Positions 50,096 through 59,475 of a DNA stretch of 64,000 bases are shown here, piece by piece. The stretch spans positions 1-64,000 of the forward strand of contig CAVAJF010000007.1 of assembly GCA_963588905.1 (NCBI GenBank). Direction: 5' to 3'. Numbering within the stretch: the first letter of the stretch is position 1; every line of letters starts with the position of its first letter. A model generated the notes under the pieces. That model was not told the DNA's origin. It saw nothing but the letters and a program-made list of their open reading frames with translations, and did no database searches. Source of the stretch: Butyricicoccus_A sp963588905 (GTDB taxonomy: Bacteria; Bacillota; Clostridia; Oscillospirales; Butyricicoccaceae). The position numbers and the translations under genes were made by a program.

Positions 50096-50133
50096 AAAGG
50101 AAAGGGCGTGGTGTGATACACTTCGCCTTTTTC
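50096..50133 (+). terminator. Terminator of the HIT gene
   Basis: AAAGGGCGTGGTGT / ACACTTCGCCTTT with a short loop, followed by TTTCTTTTT. Confidence 0.75.
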
Positions 50134-50234
50134 TTTTTCCTGTGTCCAGTTTGTAAAATCCGCGCAGTTGCTTGAAATTTATGGGGTTTCCGGCTATACT
50201 ATATTCTAACATTGAATGATTGTAGGAGTATGAT

Positions 50235-50870
50235 ATGTCAAGTTTTTTGCACAGTTCGCTGATTCAAATTTTGGTCAGCATTCCGGCTCTGCTACTTTGT
50301 CTGAGCGTACATGAAGCCTGTCACGGTTTCGCGGCGTATGCGCTGGGCGATCCGACGGCAAAGCAGGCGGGACGGCTGACGTTTGATCCGCTGCATCATC
50401 TTGATCCGATTGGCACGCTTTGTATGCTGCTGTTTCATGTCGGATGGGCAAAGCCGGTGCCAATCAATCCGAGCTATTTTAAAAATCGCCGTGTCGGTAT
50501 CGCACTGGTATCGCTTGCCGGTCCGGTGTCCAATTTTGTGCTGGCTCTCATTGCGCTGTTTTTGTATTACCCGTTGCGATTGACCAGCTCGCCGATTTTA
50601 ACTGCCATTGCGCTGATGCTGTATATGACGGCCGTGATGAGCATCGGCTTGGGTGTATTCAACCTGATTCCGGTGCCGCCGCTGGATGGCTCCAAGATTT
50701 TGCTGGCCTTTCTTCCGGCGAAATATGAGTACAAATTCGCGCAGTATGAGCAGTATATCCAGTTTATTCTGCTGATTTTGCTGTTTGTCGGTGTGCTGGA
50801 CAGACCGATCAATTTCTTTGTCAATTTGATTTATCACGCGCTCAGCGCGATTGTTTTGCTGGTGTTTTAA
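50235..50870 (+). CDS. M50 site-2 protease-like membrane protein
   Basis: 211-residue membrane zinc protease of the S2P/M50 type. HEACHGFAAYALGD (residues 31-44) is the HExxH motif, with Cys in place of the more common Gly, and NLIPVPPLDGSKI is the second metal motif. About five to six helices. It lacks PDZ or CBS domains, like small clostridial members. The stop is directly followed by the scpA ATG, so it leads the scpA-scpB operon. Substrate unknown. Confidence 0.88.
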   Translation: MSSFLHSSLIQILVSIPALLLCLSVHEACHGFAAYALGDPTAKQAGRLTFDPLHHLDPIGTLCMLLFHVGWAKPVPINPSYFKNRRVGIALVSLAGPVSNFVLALIALFLYYPLRLTSSPILTAIALMLYMTAVMSIGLGVFNLIPVPPLDGSKILLAFLPAKYEYKFAQYEQYIQFILLILLFVGVLDRPINFFVNLIYHALSAIVLLVF

Positions 50871-51641
50871 ATGACAGAAAAAATCACCTTTCATCTGTCC
50901 GCCTTTGACGGACCGTTGGATTTGCTTTTGCATTTGATTGCAAAGAACAAAGTCAATATTTATGACATCCCTATTTCGCTGATTCTCGAACAGTACATGG
51001 AAATCCTGCGCGAAGCCCAGTCGGCAGACATGGAAGTCGCCGGAGATTTCATCGCTATGGCGGCACAGCTGATGCTCATCAAATCGCGGATGTTGCTGCC
51101 GAAGGAAAAGAACGAAGAGGATGAGGAAGAAGACCCGCGTGCGATGCTGGTAGAACAGCTGCTGGAATATCAGCGCATTCGTGAGGTACAGCCATATTTT
51201 AAGCGGCACAGTGACGCAGGACGCGATATTTTGACGCGCCCGCCGGAGCCGCTGGAACGAAAAAAGACGTTTGAGGGCACACTGCCGCCGGAAAAGCTGT
51301 CTGAGGCTGCACAGCGGATGCTGCTGCGCATTGGCAAGAAAATGCCGCCGCCGGTCAGTGCATTTTCCGGCATTGTCGGACATGAAACCGTGCCGGTACA
51401 TACGCGCATCACAGCGATTTTGCTGCGGTTTCGCAAAAAGAAACAGCTGCGTTTTCAGGGCTTGTTTCGCGGTCTGCACAATCGCTCGGAAATTGTTGCG
51501 ACCTTTCTCGCCGTGCTGGAGCTGTCAAAGACGCATCGCATTCAGATTGACGGCGAGGAAGAAAACCCTACGCTGACGCTGTTTGCCGATAAAGAGCGGG
51601 AAGAAGCAAATACAGAGATTCAGGAGGAACGCATCTCATGA
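50871..51641 (+). CDS. scpA: Segregation and condensation protein A
   Basis: 256-residue kleisin of the SMC-ScpAB condensin. The N-terminal FHLSAFDGPLDLLLHLI is the family mark; the middle holds an acidic linker (NEEDEEEDP) and a C-terminal winged-helix part. It binds Smc heads and ScpB and helps separate chromosomes. It begins right after the M50 stop and overlaps scpB by 4 bases. Confidence 0.95.
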   Translation: MTEKITFHLSAFDGPLDLLLHLIAKNKVNIYDIPISLILEQYMEILREAQSADMEVAGDFIAMAAQLMLIKSRMLLPKEKNEEDEEEDPRAMLVEQLLEYQRIREVQPYFKRHSDAGRDILTRPPEPLERKKTFEGTLPPEKLSEAAQRMLLRIGKKMPPPVSAFSGIVGHETVPVHTRITAILLRFRKKKQLRFQGLFRGLHNRSEIVATFLAVLELSKTHRIQIDGEEENPTLTLFADKEREEANTEIQEERIS

Positions 51642-52192
51642 ATGAATTGTCCTGCCTGTTGGAGGGCATTTTATTTGCATCGGGAGAACCGGTCTACGAA
51701 GAAAAACTCAAGCAGGTGCTTGGTATTGATGCGAAACAGCTGCATCAGTTGGCACAGGAGCTGGCGGACAGCTATGACGCGGAAAAGCGCGGCTTTCAAC
51801 TGATTCGCCTGCAAGACAGCTATCAGATGGTTTCCCGCGCAGAATATGCAGATACCATTCGCCGTGCGCTGGAAGTGCGGCGCACGCCATCGTTGTCTGC
51901 GGCGGCATTAGAGGTATTGTCTATTGTCGCGTACCGCCAGCCGGTTACCCGCGCTTATATTGAACAGCTGCGCGGTGTGGATAGTTCCAACACCGTACTG
52001 AATCTGTTGGACAAGGGCTTGTTAGAGGGCTGCGGCCGTCTGGATGTGCCGGGCAGACCGATGATTTACCGCACGACACCGGCGTTTTTGCGGGCATTTT
52101 CCATTTCTTCTCTGGATGAGCTGCCGGATTTGCCGGAGCTGCGGGAATTGGAAGAAAAACGCGAGTCCGAACAGGAGGAATCTGAATCATGA
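51638..52192 (+). CDS. scpB: Segregation and condensation protein B
   Basis: 184-residue winged-helix protein, partner of ScpA. The start LLEGILFASGEPV and the middle ALEVLSIVAYRQPVTRAYIE with GVDSSNTVLNLLDKGLL are typical. Acidic tail. It overlaps scpA by 4 and the DUF2953 gene by 4 bases. Confidence 0.95.
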   Translation: MNELSCLLEGILFASGEPVYEEKLKQVLGIDAKQLHQLAQELADSYDAEKRGFQLIRLQDSYQMVSRAEYADTIRRALEVRRTPSLSAAALEVLSIVAYRQPVTRAYIEQLRGVDSSNTVLNLLDKGLLEGCGRLDVPGRPMIYRTTPAFLRAFSISSLDELPDLPELRELEEKRESEQEESES

Positions 52193-52869
52193 TCGTACTC
52201 CGCATTCTGGGTATCGTCCTGTGCGTTGTCTTACTTCTTGGCGTGTCACTGACAGTCTTTACTCTGTTTGCACCGGCACGGATAGAAATCAAGCGGGACA
52301 TGCCGGACGGGCAGCTCAAGATGCGGTTAGGATTCGGTCCGATCAAGAAAGTGTTTCGGCTCGGCGGCAAGAAAAAAAAGCCCAAAAAGCCGACCAAGAA
52401 GCAAGAAAAAAAAGAACAACGCGAGGAACAGAAAGAGAAAACAACAGCACCGCGCTTTGACCTGAAACGATTGCCAATAGATCGTGCGCTGGAATTGGTT
52501 GTAGAACTGATATATGACTTGGCGGGGGCGATTGTGTGGGAGCGTCTGCACGTGACAGTGATCCTGCACACAGCGGATGCGGCGCGTACCGGCAGACTGC
52601 TCGGTGCCTGTTCCGCTGTGGTCGGCAATCTCTATCCGTACTTGGCGCGGACCCATGTCCTCAAGGACACAAAGATTGTCATAGATGCAGATTTTGATGC
52701 ACAAAAGACCATATGGGGATTGGACATTTCTGTGATGACACAGCTCCGATGGTATCCGGGTATTTTGTGGAAGCGGCGCAAGGAGCTGTGGGCACTGTGG
52801 AAGGCAGTCCGCCTGACGAAAGAAGAACGAAAAGCATGGAGCCAAAATCAAACGGCTTCTCAGCAATAG
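52189..52869 (+). CDS. DUF2953 domain-containing protein
   Basis: 226-residue protein with one N-terminal membrane helix (3-28), a very Lys/Glu-rich linker (about 60-90), and a C-terminal region that matches DUF2953 (LGACSAVVGNLYPYLAR; WGLDISVMTQLRWYPGIL). In spore formers this gene commonly lies next to gerW, as here, suggesting a sporulation link. Function unknown. Confidence 0.85.
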   Translation: MIVLRILGIVLCVVLLLGVSLTVFTLFAPARIEIKRDMPDGQLKMRLGFGPIKKVFRLGGKKKKPKKPTKKQEKKEQREEQKEKTTAPRFDLKRLPIDRALELVVELIYDLAGAIVWERLHVTVILHTADAARTGRLLGACSAVVGNLYPYLARTHVLKDTKIVIDADFDAQKTIWGLDISVMTQLRWYPGILWKRRKELWALWKAVRLTKEERKAWSQNQTASQQ

Positions 52870-52905
52870 GTATTATCACTATCCGAAAGAAAGAGGGAAT
52901 TTCAA

Positions 52906-53337
52906 ATGGCAGAACATGGTGTAAATGGTCTGATGGCGGAGACAATGGAAAAAATCCGTTCTATGGTCGATGTCAACACAATTATCGGTGATCCCATCGT
53001 TACGCATGATGGAACCACACTGATTCCGATTTCTAAGGTGACGTTCGGTTTTGGCTCCGGCGGCACAGATTTTAAATCGCGCAACAGTGGAGAAAATGCC
53101 CCGCTGTGCTTTGGCGGCGGCGGCGGTGCCGGCGTCAGCATTCAGCCGGTTGCCTTTCTCATTGTCAGCGAGGGAAATGCGCGGATTCTTCCGGTCAATA
53201 TGCCGGCGGATAACAGCACGGATCGTCTGATTGAGCTGATTCCGGATGCCATTAACGGCGTGCAGAGCTTGTTTGGCAAGCGCGGCAAGAAGGAAGAGGC
53301 TGTCACAGAAACAGAAGTCGCTCCGACAGAAGAATAA
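52906..53337 (+). CDS. gerW: Spore protein GerW (YtfJ)
   Basis: 143-residue protein of the GerW/YtfJ family, needed for normal spore germination in Bacillus. Typical are TMEKIRSMVDVNTIIGDPI, ISKVTFGFGSGG, and the Gly-rich FGGGGGAGVSIQPVAFLIV. The C-terminus is a charged extension. It is the last gene of the scpA operon and precedes a terminator. Confidence 0.95.
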   Translation: MAEHGVNGLMAETMEKIRSMVDVNTIIGDPIVTHDGTTLIPISKVTFGFGSGGTDFKSRNSGENAPLCFGGGGGAGVSIQPVAFLIVSEGNARILPVNMPADNSTDRLIELIPDAINGVQSLFGKRGKKEEAVTETEVAPTEE

Positions 53338-53345
53338 ACAAACAG

Positions 53346-53373
53346 AAAGAGGAGCCAAATGCTCCTCTTTTTG
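53346..53373 (+). terminator. Terminator of the scpA-gerW operon
   Basis: AAAGAGGAGC / GCTCCTCTTT with a 5-nt loop and TTTTT. Confidence 0.88.
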
Positions 53374-53429
53374 TTCAGACATAAACATACACAGGACTCC
53401 GTAAAATGACTATCTGAGGGGGAATGTGT

Positions 53430-54569
53430 GTGAAAGCAAAATTTTGGATTTGTTTGCTGCTTGCTGTGTGTTTCAGTGTCAGCCGAGCAAGTGCGTATTC
53501 CGCGCAGGCATATGCCGTGCTGGATGCAGATACCGGTGTCTTACTGGATGGCGCGCAGGAAACGCGGCGGCTGCCAATGGCGAGCACCACCAAGATTATG
53601 ACGGGATTGCTGGCAGCGGAATCGGGAAAATTACAGCAGATTATCACGGTTTCCGCTGTCAGTGCGGGTGTAGAAGGCTCGTCTATGTATTTGAAGCAGG
53701 GAGAACAGCTGCCGCTGCAAGAGGTTTTGTATGGTTTGATGCTGTGTTCCGGCAATGATGCGGCAGAGTGCATTGCAGAAAATCTCGGCGGAAGAAACAC
53801 ATTTGTGCGCCGCATGAACGAACGAGCGCAGCAGCTGGGGCTGAGCAATACGCATTTTGACAATCCCAGCGGGCTGGATGGAAAAACACATTACACGACG
53901 GCGCACGAACTGGCGCAGTTGGCAGCAGCCGCACTAAAGAATCCGATTTTTGCCCAAATTGTCGCCACCAAGAGTTACACGGCTGGTACGCGAACGATGG
54001 TCAATCACAATAAGCTGCTGCGCATGTATCCGGACGCTGTCGGCGTCAAAACCGGGTATACCTTGACGGCAGGGCGGTGTCTGGTCAGTGCAGCTAAACG
54101 AAATGGGCGCACGGTTGTTGCCGTGACACTGCACGACAGGGATGATTGGAACGATCATATGCATATGCTGGATGAGGCATTTGCTTCTATACGCACGCAG
54201 ACTGCCGCACAGGCGGGGGAGATTGTGCAAACCATTCCTGTGCAGACGGGAGAACAACGGCAGGTGCAGGCGGTGTATCAAGAAGATTTGACAGCATCCT
54301 TGTTTGATGAAGAGCAGGCAGAGATACGAGTATCCTGCGCGGCGTTTTTATATGCGCCGGTACAGAAGGGAGACATCTGCGGAAGCGCGCAATTGGTATG
54401 TAATGGTGTCGTGCTGGATGAGACCGCGCTGGTTTGTGCGCAGTCTGTCGCATTGGATCCCGCACAGGAAGATACCAGCTTGTCAGAAAAAGTTCGGCAT
54501 TGGTGGGATGCCGTGAGAAAACGAGAGGTAATACATGAAAATCACAGTCGTTTACGGACAAAATCATAA
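53430..54569 (+). CDS. D-alanyl-D-alanine carboxypeptidase
   Basis: 379-residue penicillin-binding protein (DacB/DacF type). A signal peptide ends near SRASA (about 22). The active-site set is ASTTKIMT (SxxK), SGNDAAE (SxN) and VKTGYT (KTG). The rest is a C-terminal beta domain. It trims the terminal D-Ala from peptidoglycan. The GTG at 53430 is preferred since GAGGGGG is 7 bases upstream, whereas an ATG at 53424 is too close. Its place after gerW suggests the sporulation-type enzyme. The end overlaps the next gene by 35 bases. Confidence 0.92.
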   Translation: MKAKFWICLLLAVCFSVSRASAYSAQAYAVLDADTGVLLDGAQETRRLPMASTTKIMTGLLAAESGKLQQIITVSAVSAGVEGSSMYLKQGEQLPLQEVLYGLMLCSGNDAAECIAENLGGRNTFVRRMNERAQQLGLSNTHFDNPSGLDGKTHYTTAHELAQLAAAALKNPIFAQIVATKSYTAGTRTMVNHNKLLRMYPDAVGVKTGYTLTAGRCLVSAAKRNGRTVVAVTLHDRDDWNDHMHMLDEAFASIRTQTAAQAGEIVQTIPVQTGEQRQVQAVYQEDLTASLFDEEQAEIRVSCAAFLYAPVQKGDICGSAQLVCNGVVLDETALVCAQSVALDPAQEDTSLSEKVRHWWDAVRKREVIHENHSRLRTKS

Positions 54570-55230
54570 GGGCTCAACCTACCATGTCGCCAGAACGCTG
54601 GCGGAGAAATTGGACGGAGAGATCACGGAGATCTTTTTGCCGCGAGATTTTGGCGAATTTTGCGTGGGATGTGCCAATTGTATCTTACGAGATGCAAAAT
54701 ACTGTCCTCATGCGGAAGCTTTGCAGCCGCTCACACAAAAGCTGGATGAAGCAGATGTCATTATTTTGGCAAGTCCGGTATATGTGTACCATGCCACAGG
54801 TTCCATGAAGGCGTTTTTAGATCATTATGGCTGGCGTTGGATGGTACATAGACCGGAGCGTTCGATGTTCCGCAAGCAAGCGGTCTGTATCTCTACGGCG
54901 GCGGGAGCGGGAATGAAATCCACGCTGAAAGACATGGCAGACAGTCTGTGGTTCTGGGGTGTTGGCAGGGTGTATCGGTACGGCTTGGCGGTGTATGCTA
55001 TTAACTATGGCCATATGAGCGAAAAGAAAAAACAGAATGTTGACCGAAAGACAACCGCATTGGCGAAAAAAATCAAAGCGCGGGATGGAAAAGTACAGCC
55101 TTCGCTCAAGACCAAGGCATTTTTTACGATGATGCATTTGGTGCGCAGCAAAAAGCCGAGCGACGATGCGGATGGAACGTATTGGAAACAGCAGGGATGG
55201 ACGGGAAGCAAACGCCCGTGGAAGGATTAA
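54535..55230 (+). CDS. Flavodoxin-like NAD(P)H oxidoreductase with Cys motif
   Basis: 231-residue flavoprotein: VYGQNHKGSTYHVA at the N-terminus (FMN loop), CVGCANC plus a Cys 8 residues further (compact Cys motif of iron-sulfur flavoproteins), and ASPVYVYHATGSMKAFLDH. Similar in design to the protein at 14629-15249. A basic C-terminal extension is present. RBS GAGAGGT. It overlaps the carboxypeptidase by 35 bases. Confidence 0.82.
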   Translation: MKITVVYGQNHKGSTYHVARTLAEKLDGEITEIFLPRDFGEFCVGCANCILRDAKYCPHAEALQPLTQKLDEADVIILASPVYVYHATGSMKAFLDHYGWRWMVHRPERSMFRKQAVCISTAAGAGMKSTLKDMADSLWFWGVGRVYRYGLAVYAINYGHMSEKKKQNVDRKTTALAKKIKARDGKVQPSLKTKAFFTMMHLVRSKKPSDDADGTYWKQQGWTGSKRPWKD

Positions 55231-55233
55231 ATC

Positions 55234-55968
55234 ATGCAGGAACGATTACAGAAAATTTTATCCGGTGCGGGCGTTTGTTCCCGCCGAGCGGCAGAGCAGC
55301 TCATTGCCAGCGGTGCCGTGACAGTAAACGGTACAAAAGCGCGGGTGGGTGATCGCGCGGACATTGATACCGATGTGATTTGCGTCAACGGAAAGCGAAT
55401 TGACGGCCATGAAAGCTATCACACGATAGTGCTGTACAAACCGGCAGGTGTTGTCACAACGATGTCGGACGAAAAAAATCGAAAGACGGTAGCACAGCTG
55501 GTCAAAAACTGTCCGGTACGCGTGCTGCCGGTCGGCAGATTGGATCAATACTCGGAAGGAATGCTGCTCATGACCAATGACGGCGAACTGCTCGCCGCGC
55601 TGACGCATCCGCGCAATCATGTGGATAAGACCTATGCCGTGACCGTGCGCGGCGATAAAACACGCATTCGAGAGCTGTCCAAACCGATGGTCATTGATGG
55701 ATACCGCATTCGTCCGGCGCAGGTACAGATGCAGTCATCCGGCGAGGATCAAGTACACGAGCTGCATATCACGATTCATGAAGGACGCAACCGCCAGATT
55801 CGCAAAATGTGTGCGCAGTGCGGCTTGAAAGTTCTGCGGCTGTGCCGCATTGCGATGGGACCGCTGAAATTGGAGAAATCGTTACGTCCGGGGCACTGGC
55901 GTGAGCTGACAGCGGAGGAGATTGCCGCACTGCGCCGGGCGAGCGGTTTGGAGAAAACCGGTCAATGA
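55234..55968 (+). CDS. rluB: RsuA/RluB-family pseudouridine synthase
   Basis: 244-residue enzyme with an N-terminal S4 domain (MQERLQKILSGAGVCSRR) and a catalytic part with GRLDQYSEGMLLMTND, in which the Asp of GRLD is catalytic. EGRNRQIRKMC is the second family signature. The rRNA position cannot be told; RluB acts on 23S U2605. It is 3 bases after the flavoprotein gene. Confidence 0.9.
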   Translation: MQERLQKILSGAGVCSRRAAEQLIASGAVTVNGTKARVGDRADIDTDVICVNGKRIDGHESYHTIVLYKPAGVVTTMSDEKNRKTVAQLVKNCPVRVLPVGRLDQYSEGMLLMTNDGELLAALTHPRNHVDKTYAVTVRGDKTRIRELSKPMVIDGYRIRPAQVQMQSSGEDQVHELHITIHEGRNRQIRKMCAQCGLKVLRLCRIAMGPLKLEKSLRPGHWRELTAEEIAALRRASGLEKTGQ

Positions 55969-56009
55969 TGGAATTCTTGCGCAAATTTTGCAATTTGCAT
56001 GAGAAACAC

Positions 56010-56038
56010 TTGCATTTTTGTTCATCAGCAGATACAAT
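56010..56038 (+). promoter_or_regulatory. Promoter of the RpiR-regulator gene
   Basis: TTGCAT, 17-bp spacer, TACAAT. A palindrome GCAAATT-4 nt-AATTTGC (55981-55998) lies just upstream and may be an operator. Confidence 0.6.
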
Positions 56039-56087
56039 AAAACTATAGAAATGTGAAACCCATATGTATATATAAGAGGCAGAAACT

Positions 56088-56951
56088 ATGAATGATTTGA
56101 TGAACAAAATACAGAACAATCTGTCCACCTTTTCCAAAGGACAGCGTTTGATTGCGAAGTATATCATTGAACACTATGATAAAGCGGCATTTTTGACCGC
56201 AAGCAAGCTCGGCTCGACCGTCGGTGTCAGCGAGTCTACGGTTGTGCGTTTTGCTACAGAGTTGGGCTATGCGGGCTATCCGCAGCTGCAAAAGGCGCTG
56301 CAGGAGATGATTCGCAACAAGCTAACGGCCGTACAGCGTATGGAAGTGACCAGTGACAGAATGGGCGATCAGGATATTTTGCGCTCCGTGCTGTCCTCGG
56401 ATATTGATAAAATCCGAATGACATTGGATGAAATTGACCGCAATTCTTTTCAGAGTACGGTAGAGGCTATTCTGCACGCGAAGAATATTTACATTCTCGG
56501 TGTTCGCTCGTCGGCATCTCTGTCCGGCTTTATTGGCTTCTATTTCAATCTGATGTTTGACAATGTGAAGCTGATTCACACCAACAGCGTCAGTGAGATT
56601 TTTGAGCAGATTCTTCGTGTGGGAGAGGGAGATGTCGTGCTCGGCGTCAGCTTCCCGCGTTATTCCAAGCGCACGCTCAAAGCACTGGAATACTCCAAAA
56701 AATCTGGTGCTACGGTCATCGCACTGACCGACAGCCAGCTGTCTCCGCTGAGCCAGACCGCAGACTATACGCTGCTCGCCAAGAGCGATATGGCATCCTT
56801 TGTTGACTCTCTGGTTGCGCCGCTCAGTGTTATCAATGCGCTGATTGTGGCTATCGGTATGCGTAAGCAGAAGGAGATCAGCGAGACCTTTAATCATTTG
56901 GAATCCATTTGGGACGAATATGAGGTATATGAGAAACTCGACAATGAATAA
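56088..56951 (+). CDS. MurR/RpiR-family transcriptional regulator
   Basis: 287-residue regulator with an RpiR-type HTH (residues 1-80; SKLGSTVGVSESTVVRFATE) and a C-terminal SIS sugar-phosphate domain (about 125-265; ILGVRSSASLSGFIGFYFN). It probably responds to a sugar phosphate. The next gene overlaps its stop by 8 bases. It is not next to sugar genes, so its target is unclear; it may regulate its own operon. Confidence 0.9.
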   Translation: MNDLMNKIQNNLSTFSKGQRLIAKYIIEHYDKAAFLTASKLGSTVGVSESTVVRFATELGYAGYPQLQKALQEMIRNKLTAVQRMEVTSDRMGDQDILRSVLSSDIDKIRMTLDEIDRNSFQSTVEAILHAKNIYILGVRSSASLSGFIGFYFNLMFDNVKLIHTNSVSEIFEQILRVGEGDVVLGVSFPRYSKRTLKALEYSKKSGATVIALTDSQLSPLSQTADYTLLAKSDMASFVDSLVAPLSVINALIVAIGMRKQKEISETFNHLESIWDEYEVYEKLDNE

Positions 56952-58188
56952 TACAAGAACAGTTGCAGTGATTGGAGCCGGCGCAGCCGGTCTAATGGCT
57001 GCCGGAACAGCAGCACAGCAGGGCGCCCGCGTGCTGCTGTTTGAGCGCAATGAAAAGGTAGGGCGCAAGCTGGCAATTACGGGAAAAGGACGCTGCAACG
57101 TCACCAATAACTGTGACATGCAGGAATTTTTGACGCATGTGCCGCAGAATCCGCGCTTTTTGTACAGCGCCTTGGGTGCGTTCTCGATACAAGACACGAT
57201 GGACTTTTTTGAAGGCTTGGGTGTGCCGCTCAAGACCGAACGGGGCAATCGGGTCTTTCCGCAGTCGGACAAAGCGCGTGACATCGTCGATGCACTGTTT
57301 TTCTGGGTCAAGCGTTGCGGCGTGACGATTGTACAGGAGCGCGTGACGGGCATCCAGACTGATGAAGAGGGTGTCGTTGGCGTCAAGACTGAGGGCAAGC
57401 TGCACCGTGCAGACCGTGTCATTCTGGCGACCGGCGGCAAGTCGTATCCGCTGACCGGCTCGACCGGTGATGGGTATGCTTGGGCGCAGGAGCTGGGACA
57501 TAAAGTCACGCCGCTGCGTGCTTCGTTGGTGCCGCTGGTCTGTCCGGGAAAAACCTGCCCGCGCTTGCAGGGATTGCCGCTCAAAAATGTCAAATTGACG
57601 ATTTTTGAGAACAATAAAAAGCTGCACGAGGGCTTTGGTGAGATGTTGTTTACACACTTTGGCATTTCCGGCCCATTGGTGCTCAGTGCATCTTCGCACA
57701 TGAGAAAGTGGGACAAGGCGACCTACCGCGCGGAGATCGACTTGAAACCGGCATTGGATGATGCCGTGCTGGATAAGCGTATTGTATCGGATTTTTCGCA
57801 GGAACTGAACACGGATTTTCGCAATTCTCTCGGTGCTCTATTGCCGCGCAAACTGATTCCGATTATCGTAGAGCGTTCCGGTATTGATCCGCATCAGAAG
57901 GTGAATGCGATTACCAAGAAGCAGCGGCAAAAGCTGGTGCATGAACTCAAGCATTTTGCGCTGGATATTACCCAGCCGGGTCCGATTGAGGACGCGATTA
58001 TCACCTCCGGCGGCGTTTCCGTCAAAGACATTGTGCCGAAGACGATGGAATCTAAAAAGGTGCCGAATTTGTATTTTGCCGGAGAAATTTTGGATGTTGA
58101 CGCCTATACAGGTGGGTTTAATTTGCAGATTGCGTGGTCAACTGGCTATTTGGCGGGATTCCATGCCGGTCAGGCCGCGAGTGAATAA
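56944..58188 (+). CDS. BaiN/HI0933-family flavoprotein
   Basis: 414-residue NAD(P)/FAD-dependent oxidoreductase. FAD loop VIGAGAAGLMAAGTAAQQG, ITGKGRCNVTN and the ATGGKSYPLTGSTGDGYAWA signature identify the family. BaiN has been linked to bile-acid dehydroxylation, but most members have an unknown substrate, so that role should not be assumed. The ATG at 56944 overlaps the RpiR stop by 8 bases; upstream ATGs at 56920-56929 are possible. The gene leads to cmk. Confidence 0.88.
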   Translation: MNNTRTVAVIGAGAAGLMAAGTAAQQGARVLLFERNEKVGRKLAITGKGRCNVTNNCDMQEFLTHVPQNPRFLYSALGAFSIQDTMDFFEGLGVPLKTERGNRVFPQSDKARDIVDALFFWVKRCGVTIVQERVTGIQTDEEGVVGVKTEGKLHRADRVILATGGKSYPLTGSTGDGYAWAQELGHKVTPLRASLVPLVCPGKTCPRLQGLPLKNVKLTIFENNKKLHEGFGEMLFTHFGISGPLVLSASSHMRKWDKATYRAEIDLKPALDDAVLDKRIVSDFSQELNTDFRNSLGALLPRKLIPIIVERSGIDPHQKVNAITKKQRQKLVHELKHFALDITQPGPIEDAIITSGGVSVKDIVPKTMESKKVPNLYFAGEILDVDAYTGGFNLQIAWSTGYLAGFHAGQAASE

Positions 58189-58205
58189 AAAGTGAGGAAA
58201 GATGT

Positions 58206-58883
58206 ATGAAAACCATTGCAGTTGCGATTGACGGCCCGTCCGGTGCGGGAAAAAGTACCATTGCCCGCGCGGCGGCCGGTCATTTGGGCTTTGTGTATGT
58301 AGATACGGGGGCGATGTACCGGACGATCGGTCTAGCTGTGTGCCGTGCCGGTGTCCCGCTGGGACAGACCGAGCGCATTCAGCCGGTACTGGACAGCGGC
58401 ATTCAGGTCAGCTTGAAGTATGAAAACGGTGTTCAGCACGTGCTGCTGAACGGAGAAGATGTATCCGACCAGATCCGCACACCGGAGATGTCCAAGTATG
58501 CTTCGTTTGTCTCTGCGGTTCCGGCGGTTCGCGCCTTTTTGCTGCACACCCAGCGTGAGATGGCGCAGACCAACAACGTCATTATGGATGGCCGAGACAT
58601 TGGCACCGTGATTCTGCCGGATGCGCAGATTAAAATTTTCCTGACGGCATCGGCGGAGGCGCGCGCAAAGCGTCGGTTTATCGAATTGCGAGAAAAAAGG
58701 CAAGACGTTACGCTGGAGGACGTGCTCGTGGATATGAAACAGCGCGATCACGACGATGAGACCCGTGCCGCAGCACCGCTCAAGCAGGCGGATGACGCTG
58801 TTCTGGTGGATACCAGCGAACTGACGCTGGAGCAGTCGATTGAGGCAGTAGAAGCAGTCATTCGTCCGGCACTGGAGGGATGA
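58206..58883 (+). CDS. cmk: Cytidylate kinase
   Basis: 225-residue CMP/dCMP kinase: P-loop VAIDGPSGAGKSTIA, YVDTGAMYRTIG and MDGRDIGTVILPDA, followed by FLTASAEARAKRR. Normal length. The cmk-plsC-ispH-S1 order is common in Clostridia. The RBS is GTGAGGAAA. Confidence 0.96.
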   Translation: MKTIAVAIDGPSGAGKSTIARAAAGHLGFVYVDTGAMYRTIGLAVCRAGVPLGQTERIQPVLDSGIQVSLKYENGVQHVLLNGEDVSDQIRTPEMSKYASFVSAVPAVRAFLLHTQREMAQTNNVIMDGRDIGTVILPDAQIKIFLTASAEARAKRRFIELREKRQDVTLEDVLVDMKQRDHDDETRAAAPLKQADDAVLVDTSELTLEQSIEAVEAVIRPALEG

Positions 58884-58885
58884 GC

Positions 58886-59473
58886 ATGAAATATAACCGT
58901 ACCTTTCAGGCGATGGCCATTCCGGTTGTCAATATTTATGACCACCTGAAATACAATTATCATGTCATAGGTCGGGAGCGTGTGCCGGATGGCGGCTGTG
59001 TGCTGGTGGCAAATCACACCCAGTGGGCAGATCCGGTATTGGTCGGCACGGCGCTCGGCAATCGGTATCCGATTGTGGCGATGGCGAAAAAGGAACTGTT
59101 TCAAATTAAGCTGCTCGGTCCGCTGATCTCCGCGCTCGGCGCCTTTCCGGTTGACCGCGGCACGGCAGACATCGGTGCCATCAAGACCTCGCTCAAAGCA
59201 GTGAAAGAGGGAAAAAAGCTGTTGATTTTCCCGGAGGGCGGCACCAAGCACAAGGAAGGCGACGAGGCAAAGGTTGGCGCAGCTATGATTGCTGCGCGTA
59301 CAGGCGCACCGATTTTGCCGATTTATATCTCTGAAAACAAGAAATTTCGCTCGAAGGTTTACGTGGTATTTGGCGAGCCGTATGTGCCGGAAAAGACCAA
59401 GTCCAAGGAAGGCTATCGGGAACTGGCAGATGACATGATGCGCCGGATTTATGCGCTGAAAGAGAGGATCTGA
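58886..59473 (+). CDS. plsC: 1-acyl-sn-glycerol-3-phosphate acyltransferase
   Basis: 195-residue acyltransferase making phosphatidic acid at the membrane. Acyltransferase motifs NHTQWADPV (HxxxxD) and IFPEGG are clear. The start at 58886 lies 7 bases after GGAGG; an ATG at 58880 overlaps the cmk stop but is too near the RBS. Ends 2 bases before ispH. Confidence 0.93.
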   Translation: MKYNRTFQAMAIPVVNIYDHLKYNYHVIGRERVPDGGCVLVANHTQWADPVLVGTALGNRYPIVAMAKKELFQIKLLGPLISALGAFPVDRGTADIGAIKTSLKAVKEGKKLLIFPEGGTKHKEGDEAKVGAAMIAARTGAPILPIYISENKKFRSKVYVVFGEPYVPEKTKSKEGYRELADDMMRRIYALKERI

Positions 59474-59475
59474 CG

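Noticed and set aside
56944..58188. Bile-acid 7-dehydroxylation role for the BaiN-like flavoprotein
   Set aside because: No other bai genes nearby; the family is widespread and mostly of unknown function.
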